This document shows, piece by piece, positions 13,996 through 21,882 of a DNA stretch of 22,646 nucleotides. Made by a program: the position numbers and the translations under genes. Origin of the DNA: Clostridium sp. UBA4108 (GTDB lineage: Bacteria; Bacillota; Clostridia; Clostridiales; Clostridiaceae). Position 1 is the stretch's first letter, and every line of letters starts with the position of its first letter. A model generated the notes under the pieces. It had not been told where the DNA came from. It saw only the letters and a list, made by a program, of their open reading frames with translations, and made no database searches. The stretch lies in assembly GCA_002381695.1 (NCBI GenBank), contig DFXM01000039.1, positions 21,125 through 43,770 of the forward strand, in the 5' to 3' direction.

Positions 13996-14511
13996 TTATT
14001 TTAATTTACCAAATCTATTAAATGGGTAGAGCGTAAATTTTGCTTCTCCCATGATATCCTCATAAGGTATGTAGGGATTTTCCCAGCTTCTAGCATCTTC
14101 AGAACCAGATCTATTATCTCCAAAGAATAAGTAATTACCTTCAGGGACAGTAAAGTTTCCAGTTAAGTTACTAGGATTTTTTACATAAGGTTCTTCTAAA
14201 AAATCTCCGTTTATATAAACACTTCCATCATGTTTAATTTCAATATTTTCTCCTGGAAGCCCGATTAATCGTTTCACTAAATCCTTATGAACTTCATCAT
14301 TATGAAATACTACGATGTCTCCTCTTTCTAGAGTTTTAGCACTATGATTTTTCAAAACAAAAATTCTATCTCCTTCTTTAATGGCGGGAATCATGGATCC
14401 AGTGGGAACTTCTATATTGAAAAATACAAATTTATTTAATAGTATAGCTAGGACTATGGCAATTACTACAGGTAAACACCAATCCTTTATAAAATTTATG
14501 AATTTGTCCAA
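13996..14511 (-). CDS. lepB: Type I signal peptidase
   Basis: This 171-residue protein is a short Gram-positive type I signal peptidase that cleaves signal peptides of secreted proteins at the outer face of the membrane. One N-terminal transmembrane helix (about 13-31) is followed by the catalytic serine in PTGSMIPAI (S39), the catalytic lysine in VKRLIGLPGE (K80), and the box E motif GDNRSGSEDAR near the C-terminus. I use the TTG start at 14511: AAGGAGTG lies 7 bp before it and no in-frame ATG is near. The length is at the lower end of the family but all boxes are present. Monocistronic. Confidence 0.94.
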   Translation of the reverse strand: MDKFINFIKDWCLPVVIAIVLAILLNKFVFFNIEVPTGSMIPAIKEGDRIFVLKNHSAKTLERGDIVVFHNDEVHKDLVKRLIGLPGENIEIKHDGSVYINGDFLEEPYVKNPSNLTGNFTVPEGNYLFFGDNRSGSEDARSWENPYIPYEDIMGEAKFTLYPFNRFGKLK

Positions 14512-14883
14512 TGTTAAACACTCCTTCTATTCTAGTTAAGCTTATACGATGATATGTAAAATAATAAGACTACTTTATTAATCTATATCTAATATATTCT
14601 AATTCTGCCAGTAAATAAAGGACTATTTACAATAATATATAATATTTATCATGGATAATCTAGAGTTTAAAGTTGATTTAGATTAAGGTAATGACTCTAG
14701 AATTAAGTAATGCTTAGAAAATTAGCCAATAGATGAAGAACATTTAACAATCTTAATCATATTATAATAAGAAAATAAATAACTATGTAGTATAATAATA
14801 GTATGGCAAAAATTTGGAATAATAAATAGAATAGAAATAAGCATATTTATTTATAATTTAGTATAGAGAAAGGTTGAGATTTA
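14512..14883. other. Intergenic region with an inverted repeat and possibly decayed coding sequence
   Basis: TCTAGAGT (14659-14666) and ACTCTAGA (14694-14701) form a perfect 8-bp dyad with a 27-base spacer. The frame from ATG 14651 reads MDNLEFKVDLD, then three stops, with protein-like pieces between them (GNDSRIK, CLEN, PIDEEHLTIL), as in a decayed gene of no recognised family. A TATAAT-like -10 for the HD-domain gene lies at about 14788-14794. Confidence 0.4.
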
Positions 14884-15549
14884 ATGACATTAATAACATA
14901 TGAAGACATAAAAAATAATAAGGAGTTTAAAACCTATATAGAAATGGGAGATAAACTTTTAGGAGTAAAAGGATATACAAAACATGAGTTTGGGCATGTA
15001 GGAAAGGTAGCAGATACTGCTGGAAATATCCTTCAGATGCTAGGCTATAGTAGTAGAGAAGTGGAACTGGCTAAGATTGCAAGTTACATTCATGATATAG
15101 GAAATATGATAAATAGGGATGAGCATGCCCAAACTGGAGCAATACTTTGCTTTAATATATTAACTAGACTTGGTATGGAGCCCGATGAAATTGCAGTAGT
15201 AGTATCAGCAGTGGGAAATCATGATGAAAGTACAGGAACAGCTGTAAATCCTGTATCTGCAGCACTTATTTTAGGAGACAAAACCGATGTTAGAAGATCA
15301 AGAGTAAGAAATACAGACTTTGCTACCTTTGATATTCATGACAGAGTAAATTATGCAGTTGAAAAATCTTTTGTAAATGTAGATAGTGAAAATCGAATTA
15401 TTCAACTTAACCTAACCATAGATACCTCTATATGTCCAATCATGGATTACTTTGAAATATTCATGGGACGTATGATTATGTGTAGAAGAGCAGCAGATTT
15501 TTTAAATGCTGAATTTGAATTAATAATGAATGGAACAAGAATATTGTAA
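14884..15549 (+). CDS. HD-domain metal-dependent phosphohydrolase
   Basis: This 221-residue protein has the ligands of an HD hydrolase: H38 in EFGHVGKVAD, H70-D71 in SYIHDIGN, H81 and H113 as further histidines, and D132 in LGDKTDVRRSRVR. Members cleave phosphate esters of nucleotides or signalling molecules with a bound metal pair; the substrate is unknown. The GDKTDVRRSR segment is typical of a small clostridial HD group, often annotated only as phosphohydrolase. The binding site is AAAGG at a reasonable distance from the ATG. The gene has its own upstream -10 (TATAAT at about 14788-14794) and a terminator right after its stop, so it is transcribed alone. Confidence 0.86.
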   Translation: MTLITYEDIKNNKEFKTYIEMGDKLLGVKGYTKHEFGHVGKVADTAGNILQMLGYSSREVELAKIASYIHDIGNMINRDEHAQTGAILCFNILTRLGMEPDEIAVVVSAVGNHDESTGTAVNPVSAALILGDKTDVRRSRVRNTDFATFDIHDRVNYAVEKSFVNVDSENRIIQLNLTIDTSICPIMDYFEIFMGRMIMCRRAADFLNAEFELIMNGTRIL

Positions 15550-15586
15550 AAAAATGTAACTACCCCAGGGGTCGTTACATTTTTTG
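15550..15586 (+). terminator. Strong rho-independent terminator
   Basis: AAAAATGTAAC (15550-15560) pairs with GTTACATTTTT (15574-15584), with an inner ACCCC/GGGGT that extends the stem; the right arm ends in the T-run. It starts next to the HD gene stop. Confidence 0.9.
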
Positions 15587-15705
15587 GATTTATGATAAAA
15601 AGTTTGTTTTAATATAGAAAAAATTATATGATATAATGAAATTGCTGTGGATAATATTAACAATTCATTTATTAGTAATAGAATAAATTAAATTGGAGGA
15701 TATAA

Positions 15706-16899
15706 ATGAAAAGTAAAAAAAATCATATAAAAAAGAAGTATACTTTAGGTGGGATACTATCCATTATAGGTGGGATGGCTATAGGATTTGTAGCAACTGC
15801 AACTAATTTTAGGTTTTTCAATGTTATTTCTGATGAGTATACAAGCCTTCCACTATGGGGAAATATATTAGTAATTATAATAATGTATTTTTTCTCTGTA
15901 GCTGTACATGAATTAACTCACTTTATTACCTTTATAAAAAATGGAGTAAAAATGAGAGCTCTTATTATAGGGTTTTTATGCTTTCTTTATGATGGAGAGA
16001 AGTGGAGGCTTAAATTAAAATATAATAATGTGACCTCTATAGGTGGAATAGCTATTCCAAATTTAGGTGTAATTAAAGATGAAGAAGAAATAAAAAAATT
16101 ACAGCAGGGATTTGCAAGAGCTATAATATCAGCTCCAATTGCTTCGATTATTTTAGGAATTACATATCCTATAATATTTATTCCAATAATGCATAGTGTA
16201 CAATCAGTAATTTTAAAATCAATTATTTATACCTCTGTAGTTACAGTTATTATAGCCGCAATAATTATAACTCTATCATCTTTTGCTAAAAGTGAGCTAG
16301 CTTATGGGGATTTTCCGGCCTATAAGGAATCTAAAAACAATAGATTTTTTATATTAGTTCAACTTTATCAATATGCTATTTTCTCAACAAAACATGATGA
16401 GGTAAGAAGAAATAATACCTATCTAAAGGAAGTCATAGTAGAGGAATTAGAGAGAAAATATATGGACAAAGCAACAGATATATTTACTTTAGGAGTAATT
16501 GATACTCTTATAGTAGAATATTTAGTAGGAATAATAGACAGCATTCCTAAAGTAGTACAGGACTATGTTGAATATTTCACTGAAAATTATGATATATTAA
16601 CGAGTAAAAAGTCTATAGAAAATTGTAAAATACTTGGCTTCCACATAGTATATCTATTAGAATCTCAAGGAGAAAGAGAAAAGGCATTAAGTTTATATGA
16701 TAAACTTAGAGAAAATGCACCAGAATCTCATGTTATGGAATACTATAAAAAGCAGACAGCGACTTTGTTAAGATTAGAAGATCATAGGGAATTTTTAAGG
16801 GATAAAAGCAATATTAAAACCTCCTCAGCATTTAGCCTTTGGAATATTTTTGAGGGATATTATGTAGATGATATGAAGCTTAATAGTAGAATTGATTAA
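15706..16899 (+). CDS. Membrane protein with HExxH motif, putative M50-like metalloprotease
   Basis: This 397-residue protein has about four transmembrane helices (14-31, 50-67, 138-163, 168-192). HELTH (68-72), at the end of the second helix, is a HExxH zinc site in the position used by site-2-type intramembrane proteases (M50). After the last helix, SELAYGDFPAYK (197-208) could supply the third ligand through D202, in place of the usual NxxPxxxxDG. The cytosolic C-terminal half (about 210-397) is helical, and about 308-357 (IVYLLESQGEREKALSLYDKLRENAPE) looks like a TPR-type repeat. TTGGAGG precedes the ATG. The protease call rests on HExxH and topology; DUF3267-like non-peptidase membrane proteins carry a similar motif. 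Confidence 0.65.
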   Translation: MKSKKNHIKKKYTLGGILSIIGGMAIGFVATATNFRFFNVISDEYTSLPLWGNILVIIIMYFFSVAVHELTHFITFIKNGVKMRALIIGFLCFLYDGEKWRLKLKYNNVTSIGGIAIPNLGVIKDEEEIKKLQQGFARAIISAPIASIILGITYPIIFIPIMHSVQSVILKSIIYTSVVTVIIAAIIITLSSFAKSELAYGDFPAYKESKNNRFFILVQLYQYAIFSTKHDEVRRNNTYLKEVIVEELERKYMDKATDIFTLGVIDTLIVEYLVGIIDSIPKVVQDYVEYFTENYDILTSKKSIENCKILGFHIVYLLESQGEREKALSLYDKLRENAPESHVMEYYKKQTATLLRLEDHREFLRDKSNIKTSSAFSLWNIFEGYYVDDMKLNSRID

Positions 16900-16947
16900 T
16901 TTAAAATATAAAAATGGCACCAAGGTATTTTTATACACTTTGATGCT

Positions 16948-17088
16948 ATTATATATAGATTGTAATAATGAAACTACATAATGCAAATAGGCTTTTTTAT
17001 AAACTATTTAAATTGAACTTCATATTATTACTGTGAATAATATGAAGTTCTAATTAATCTATTTTATATTTAAGCCTATTTGCATTAT
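16948..17088. repeat. Long palindromic intergenic repeat, complete copy
   Basis: Outer arms at 16978-16994 and 17072-17088 (core AATGCAAATAGGCTT / AAGCCTATTTGCATT) are perfect, and inner arms at 17015-17029 and 17036-17050 (GAACTTCATATTATT / AATAATATGAAGTTC) are perfect, with a 6-base loop. The parts between differ slightly. The left half plus flank (16948-17024) recurs inverted at 1-67. It lies between two convergent genes and could end both transcripts. No transposase ORF is present. Confidence 0.75.
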
Positions 17089-17115
17089 TCAGAAACTTAA
17101 TTACTACTTATATAT

Positions 17116-18132
17116 TTAATTATTTCTTCTCATTTTCATTGCTTTAATAAAACCTAATACGCTATCAAGTACACTTATTATAATAAAGATAGCGGCAAAG
17201 CCCCATTTAATACTTATCCATTCTGGTGATGTTTGTGAAAGGGGTTTATCAAAAAGATTTCCTATCTTTATTAAGAAATTTTCATTCCAAAGAGTTGTGT
17301 TAGCTATCATTACGCATATAATTACACAGGATATAGCATTACAGCAGCTATTAAGAAGTGCAATTATCATAGTCCATCTTCCAGCTATTATCTTTATACA
17401 AGAAATAGTAAGTGTAAAAATTGCAAGAATAATCAGTGGAAGTATAAATAACTTAAATTGTGATAGGTGAAATACTGGAGTGATACTCAAAAATTTTCCA
17501 TCGGATAACTCATAGTAGGCTAATACATTTGGAGAAAATATAAATATCGCGAGCCAAGGTATTGTAAAAACCATTTCAGCTATTATATCACGACGAAATG
17601 CTCTATGGTTAAAGTTTTGAGGTATGGCAGGCAAATCTTCTGGTGACCATTTATTTTTGAAGCCTGATAGAGTATGAATATCATGACAACCTGTTCGCTC
17701 CAATATAACAAATACAACAGTTACCCATAAAAAGGCTTGGATACTACCATCAAAGGCAGAGGTTAACATATTAATAGATAACTTGACTATTATAGAACTA
17801 TCAAAAGTATATCCTCTTATAAAGTCTGATAGACTAGAAAAAAGTGCAATACCGGCAAAGGTACATGCCACAATTACTATAACTAGCTTTAATGTTGAAA
17901 TATAACTGTCATATATTGAAGGTCCAATTAAATAGTTCTTTGTATTATTATATTCTCCAGCAAGTTTTGATGGATTTCCAAGGGATAGAAGAACTTTTTT
18001 AATATCCTCTTCTGAGGGGTCTTCAGGTAACATATCAGCAATGTTAGCACGTAGTTCCTCCGCTACTTCATCTCTAGTGTTTTCTGATAATCTCTTTGTA
18101 ACAGCATAGATATAACGATCTACCAATTCCAT
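17116..18132 (-). CDS. HAAS-domain (DUF1700-like) multi-pass membrane protein
   Basis: The product, 338 residues from ATG 18132, has a soluble N-terminal HAAS domain (about 1-65: VDRYIYAVTKRLSENTRDEVAEEL..LGNPSKLAGEY) and then about six transmembrane helices. HAAS domains typically sit in membrane proteins encoded directly after a PadR regulator, as here. I start it at 18132 because AGGAGG lies just ahead; this ATG overlaps the PadR stop in TAATG, so translation is coupled. A longer in-frame version from 18183 would lie inside the PadR coding sequence. Its exact function is unknown; related pairs react to membrane or envelope stress. Confidence 0.82.
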   Translation of the reverse strand: MELVDRYIYAVTKRLSENTRDEVAEELRANIADMLPEDPSEEDIKKVLLSLGNPSKLAGEYNNTKNYLIGPSIYDSYISTLKLVIVIVACTFAGIALFSSLSDFIRGYTFDSSIIVKLSINMLTSAFDGSIQAFLWVTVVFVILERTGCHDIHTLSGFKNKWSPEDLPAIPQNFNHRAFRRDIIAEMVFTIPWLAIFIFSPNVLAYYELSDGKFLSITPVFHLSQFKLFILPLIILAIFTLTISCIKIIAGRWTMIIALLNSCCNAISCVIICVMIANTTLWNENFLIKIGNLFDKPLSQTSPEWISIKWGFAAIFIIISVLDSVLGFIKAMKMRRNN

Positions 18133-18473
18133 TATTTTTCCTCCTCTAAAAGAGTATTCATTTGAGAAGCTAAACGATTCCACTCCTCTTTCAGTTTTTT
18201 AAAAACCTCTTTACCATCATTACTTAATACATAATATTTTCTGGGACGAGTTTCAGTAGTATCCCATTCGCTATGCAAAATATTTTGTTTTTCCAAACGG
18301 CGGAGTAGAGGATAGAGTGTGCCAGCTTCAATCACTGTATTTTTCCCTTCAAGTAATTGTATAAGTGAATAACCATACTGAGGTGTTTGAAGTTGACTTA
18401 ATACAGCAAGGGTTAATGTACCACGCTTAAGTTCCACCATAAAAGTATCTAAAAGAGAATTTATATTATTCAT
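18132..18473 (-). CDS. PadR-family transcriptional regulator
   Basis: This 113-residue protein has the PadR winged helix at about 15-85, with KRGTLTLAVLSQL, YGYSLIQLL, AGTLYPLLRRLEKQNIL, and the wing RPRKYYVLSNDG, then a C-terminal dimer helix (KLKEEWNRLASQMNTLL). It binds DNA as a dimer and usually represses its own operon with the downstream membrane gene. Its ribosome binding site is TGAGGTGG. The promoter immediately upstream contains a perfect palindrome (18493-18515), which fits autorepression. Confidence 0.93.
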   Translation of the reverse strand: MNNINSLLDTFMVELKRGTLTLAVLSQLQTPQYGYSLIQLLEGKNTVIEAGTLYPLLRRLEKQNILHSEWDTTETRPRKYYVLSNDGKEVFKKLKEEWNRLASQMNTLLEEEK

Positions 18474-18492
18474 TTTACCACCTCAATATTAT

Positions 18493-18520
18493 AATAGTGT
18501 ACGACGTACACTATTGTCAA
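18493..18520 (-). promoter_or_regulatory. PadR promoter with perfect palindromic operator
   Basis: AATAGTGTACG (18493-18503) and CGTACACTATT (18505-18515) are exact reverse complements around a single base. On the minus strand the consensus -35 TTGACA (18520-18515) directly abuts it and a TATTAT -10 follows at 18 bp, so a protein bound here would cover the core promoter. Confidence 0.85.
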
Positions 18521-18573
18521 TAAAATAATATAGAAATTTGATTAAATAGTAAGAAATAGATGAGGATATATAT

Positions 18574-18669
18574 ATGAAGAGTAATCAAGTTAAAATTTAT
18601 GGTTGTGTAACTGATTTCCAAGGAGCACCAATGGGACAGCGTGAAGTAAAAGATATGAGTATAAAATGA
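18574..18669 (+). pseudogene. Truncated gene fragment, N-terminus of a carboxypeptidase-regulatory-like protein
   Basis: An ATG with a weak GAGG site opens a 31-residue frame beginning MKSNQVKIYGCVTDFQG. This looks like the first beta-strands of the clostridial proteins that begin with a carboxypeptidase-regulatory-like beta-sandwich (VYGKVTDxxGNPV pattern). After APMGQREVKDMSIK it stops, while such proteins are normally well over 100 residues. The middle and end are missing, so it is most likely a decayed gene divergent from padR; a genuine small peptide is less likely. Confidence 0.45.
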
Positions 18670-18710
18670 GTTTAAAAGGATTAAAGCCGCTTTTTATAAG
18701 CTAATATTAT

Positions 18711-18757
18711 TAAAAATAAAGGTACAAAAAACACCTTATTTAGGATGTTTTTGTACC
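18711..18757 (-). terminator. Terminator of the AraC-GH39 gene, overlapping its coding end
   Basis: On the minus strand the arm at 18757-18742 (AGGTACAAAAACATCC) lies within the last coding codons, and the arm at 18735-18720 (GGTGTTTTTTGTACCT) follows the stop codon. The tail is TTATTTTTAAT. The stop is in the loop. Confidence 0.85.
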
Positions 18758-20814
18758 TCATTTATCACAATAAGCATAGCACCATAGCTTTTTAAGGTAG
18801 CTAAGATGTTCACAACTACACTCTTTTTAGAATATTTAAATCGGATATTCGGATAGGAAGCTTTTAGGAGAATTCCCTTTTCTTCTTTATTTAACCTAGT
18901 CGGCCTGCCCATATCCACCCAATAGTTATAAGAAGAGCCTGTTTTTTCATTAATTTCATAAGTAGTAACATTAATATCTGAAGGAATGCTAGTTATATTT
19001 AAGGAAAGCTTTTTCGAAGTAGCATTCTTTATACCTCTTAATTTTGAGAAGCTGTGCAGTGGTATTAATTCACTGATGCTGTCGTGATGAGTATATAGTA
19101 GTATTTGATATTGATTAGAGGATTTAGTGACAATGTAACCGTCTCCTTTTGCAACTAAGGTGTCACCTAACTTATTTAGCAAGGAATAAGCATAAAAAGA
19201 AGGTTTCTTGATTCCTTTATCATTTATAAGACCTGGATATCCAAAAAAGACTTCATTAGTGATATTTACTTGCTTATCTAGTACATCAAAAGCTCTAAGG
19301 AAGCCTAAATTTCCTTCTTTATTAATAACATTGTGAATGATAAAAGGTATCATATAGGCAGTATCATAAATATTATTTACTTCATCTGTAATATAAAATA
19401 CATCTTTTTCAAATTCAACATTATTATCTGAGAGTATTTTTTCTATATCAATTCTTAAATCTAAGGGAAATGAAGAAGAAAATTGAAATTGAAAGTTCTT
19501 ATAATTAACCGTTTCAATTTCACTAAAATACTCTATAAAAGATAGCAATATGGTTTTAAACTCTTCATAAAAATAATTACTCAAATCAAGGACTATTATT
19601 GGAATTATATCTAAGAAATCTAAGAATTCAAGAACATCCTTAGCCCTGTTCCAGTTGTAGAAGTTTGAACCAGGGAAAATAGCCATATCAGTGCTAAATA
19701 CATTTAAAATTCTACCAAATTGAAAATTCATTTCGCCTTGTAGTTCCTCTAAAGCATCTTTATTATCTTCAATAAGTAGATCAAAAGCATCTCCAATGGT
19801 GATACACTTATTAAAATCTTTTTTAAAGACTCCTAAAGCGTTTTCCATATCAAAATTAAGTTGATGAATTTTATCTTCATAATTAAATCTATCATAATCC
19901 TCAAGGTAGTATATAAGAGAGTCAAGACTTTCTTCGATAGGCAAAAAACTTATTTTTTTCGACTTTTCTAAAGCTTGAGCTGTAGATTTATATCGCTTTC
20001 TAAACTGCAAGGGAGTGAGCTTATAGTGGAGCTTAAAATGCTTATTAAAATATCTAGTATGAGAAAAACCAACTTCCTCTGAAATTTCAGAAAGGGTCAT
20101 ATCAGTATCAAGAATAAGTTTTATAGACTCTTCAATTCTTGTGAAGTTTAGAAGGTCTGTAAAGGAATAGCCTGTAGCATATTTAATTTCGCGAGATAAG
20201 TAGTGAGTACTTAAATATTCATTACTGGATATGTCCTTTAAGGTAATATTATCTTTATAGTTAGTGTAAATGTACTTTGAGATACTATGATACCTTTGAA
20301 GTTGGGCTTTATTATCTTTAAGTTCTTCCTTTTCATAAATAAGATAATTAAAATTATTGATAAGATGATAAAGAAGCTTAACTAATATATCTTCTATTTC
20401 CTCATCATAATTATCTTGTTTCTGTACAGTTTCACATAAAATTTGTGAAAGGAATACACGTAAATCCTCATATTCATCACCAAGCTGAGCATTCTCTGTA
20501 GAGGTTTTAGTATAGAAAAGCATATTGTCTATATCATCGTAGTATTTTTCAAAGAAGTAGGGGTCTATTTGAAATATAATAACCCTATTATTTTCATCAT
20601 CACTTTGTAGACTATGGACCTCATTAATATTAATTATCTCTACTTGATTTTCGCTTATAATAAATTTTTCTGTATTAATAAAAAGGTTAATAGTGCCTTT
20701 AACAACATAAAGAATCTCAATGCAATGGTGCCAATGTATAGGATAATTTTTTATGTTAGCGTAAGAAATAGACAAAGGTATATCGGACGAATAGTTAACA
20801 TATTCTTTATGCAT
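18736..20814 (-). CDS. AraC-family regulator fused to a GH39-like (beta-xylosidase-type) domain
   Basis: This 692-residue protein has three parts. A cupin-like ligand pocket (about 1-110, HWHHCIEILYVVKGT at 27-41) resembles sugar-responsive AraC proteins. The two AraC helix-turn-helices lie at about 175-275 (ITLKDISSNEYLSTHYLSREI; LSEISEEVGFSHTRYFNKHF). The rest (about 290-692) follows glycoside hydrolase family 39: NEVFFGYPGLINDKGIKKPSFYAYSLLNKLG (521-550) fits the GH39 barrel end. The two GH39 glutamates seem absent: the place of WNEPN reads FQFQFSSSF (441-449), and the nucleophile strand reads ITDEVN (475-480). I infer a catalytically dead, possibly sugar-sensing regulator. AAGGAGG precedes the ATG. 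No hydrolase or transporter genes are adjacent. Confidence 0.85.
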   Translation of the reverse strand: MHKEYVNYSSDIPLSISYANIKNYPIHWHHCIEILYVVKGTINLFINTEKFIISENQVEIININEVHSLQSDDENNRVIIFQIDPYFFEKYYDDIDNMLFYTKTSTENAQLGDEYEDLRVFLSQILCETVQKQDNYDEEIEDILVKLLYHLINNFNYLIYEKEELKDNKAQLQRYHSISKYIYTNYKDNITLKDISSNEYLSTHYLSREIKYATGYSFTDLLNFTRIEESIKLILDTDMTLSEISEEVGFSHTRYFNKHFKLHYKLTPLQFRKRYKSTAQALEKSKKISFLPIEESLDSLIYYLEDYDRFNYEDKIHQLNFDMENALGVFKKDFNKCITIGDAFDLLIEDNKDALEELQGEMNFQFGRILNVFSTDMAIFPGSNFYNWNRAKDVLEFLDFLDIIPIIVLDLSNYFYEEFKTILLSFIEYFSEIETVNYKNFQFQFSSSFPLDLRIDIEKILSDNNVEFEKDVFYITDEVNNIYDTAYMIPFIIHNVINKEGNLGFLRAFDVLDKQVNITNEVFFGYPGLINDKGIKKPSFYAYSLLNKLGDTLVAKGDGYIVTKSSNQYQILLYTHHDSISELIPLHSFSKLRGIKNATSKKLSLNITSIPSDINVTTYEINEKTGSSYNYWVDMGRPTRLNKEEKGILLKASYPNIRFKYSKKSVVVNILATLKSYGAMLIVINEVQKHPK

Positions 20815-20862
20815 TTTAACCTCCTTGTAATTCTTAGATTTATAATTATAAATTACATATTA

Positions 20863-21285
20863 TTATGTTCTAAATTTAAATTCTTTCATACATTTTTTGC
20901 AGGTAACAGTGATATTTCCTTTACCTTTAGGCAATCTTAGTTTCTGCTTGCAGTAAGGGCACTTAGTTATCTTATACTGCTTATTTTGATTAAGTTTATA
21001 TTTTATACCATCAAAAGCTCTTAACATATTATTAAAATTTAAAGGATTAACGTTATAGGGAATGTTTATTCCTATTTTACTAAAAATTTTGTTAGCATGA
21101 GTATAGAAGGCGTTATATTCCTTTTTTCGCTGAAAAATATTTCGAGAAAAGGCTCTATAGAATGCAATTATAACAAGTGCAAATCCTAGGGGAGTAGTTA
21201 ATTTCCATATATTAAAAATTGCACTTAAAAAGATCAAAAATATTGATAACAAGTCAAAGCCATATCGACCTTGTAAAAAATTCAT
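20863..21285 (-). CDS. Small membrane protein with C-terminal zinc ribbon
   Basis: This 140-residue protein has two hydrophobic segments (about 11-27 and 32-47), a charged linker, and a C-terminal zinc ribbon with C109, C112, C129 and C132 (CPYC-X16-CKKC). The ribbon is likely structural and may bind nucleic acid or protein. The family is widespread in clostridia and its role is unknown. AGGAGTG precedes the ATG. An ATGCTA/TAGCAT dyad overlaps its likely -10 (TATAAT at 21328-21323, minus strand). It could be co-transcribed with the AraC-GH39 gene, since 48 bp separate them and no terminator is visible between. Confidence 0.75.
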   Translation of the reverse strand: MNFLQGRYGFDLLSIFLIFLSAIFNIWKLTTPLGFALVIIAFYRAFSRNIFQRKKEYNAFYTHANKIFSKIGINIPYNVNPLNFNNMLRAFDGIKYKLNQNKQYKITKCPYCKQKLRLPKGKGNITVTCKKCMKEFKFRT

Positions 21286-21313
21286 ATAATCACTCCTAAA
21301 TATAAATTACAGA

Positions 21314-21332
21314 ATGCTAAATATTATAGCAT
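21314..21332 (-). promoter_or_regulatory. Promoter -10 inside an inverted repeat, zinc-ribbon protein gene
   Basis: ATGCTA (21314-21319) and TAGCAT (21327-21332) flank the minus-strand -10 TATAAT (21328-21323). It could be an operator or a 5' hairpin. Confidence 0.35.
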
Positions 21333-21456
21333 AAGGTACTTCTACAAAATACATATTACAATTCTAACGTCTTTAAGTTTAATAGTGTGGATTATACGTT
21401 TTTGTTTCTAAAATATTTACAAATTATATGGTATCAAAACTATTAATGAAGAACAT

Positions 21457-21852
21457 TTATGATTTTTTCATTCCAATTGCAAAGGTATTAAAGCCCTTGT
21501 CTTTATAATAAGAAACCAAATGCTCTTCGCAGAATAATTGAATGTGTAAATTGTGTTCTGAACACTTATGAACTAGTAGGTCAAGTATTTCACTACCAAT
21601 TCCATGATTGCGATAATCAGGATGAACACATAAACCACATAAATATGCGTTTATCATTCCATCGGATATAACTCTTCCAGTTCCAATTAAATTATCTTTT
21701 TCATCATAGGCATATATTACATACCAGCTTTGCTTCATAGCTCTTGATAATTCTTCCCCAGACAGCTTTAGAAAGTCATTCCATCCTAAATAATTATATA
21801 AGGCATATAATCTTTTAGAACATGGAGGTTCAGTTATATACTTTACTTTCAT
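21457..21852 (-). CDS. GNAT-family N-acetyltransferase
   Basis: This 131-residue protein is a single GNAT domain. The acetyl-CoA loop LCVHPDYRNHGIGSEIL (74-90) has the R/Q-x-x-G-x-G/A pattern and SYYKDKGF (114-121) is the typical motif B end. It would transfer an acetyl group from acetyl-CoA to an amine on a small molecule or protein; the acceptor is unknown. AAAGGAG lies ahead of the ATG. It starts 30 bp after the stop of the upstream LUD gene, so they are probably one operon. Confidence 0.9.
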   Translation of the reverse strand: MKVKYITEPPCSKRLYALYNYLGWNDFLKLSGEELSRAMKQSWYVIYAYDEKDNLIGTGRVISDGMINAYLCGLCVHPDYRNHGIGSEILDLLVHKCSEHNLHIQLFCEEHLVSYYKDKGFNTFAIGMKKS

Positions 21853-21882
21853 ATTAAGACTCCTTTAGTATTTATTAATTTT

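Noticed and set aside
20614..20940. Plus-strand ORF of 108 residues overlapping the start of the AraC-GH39 gene
   Set aside because: It is antisense to two supported genes and their ribosome binding site and has biased composition.
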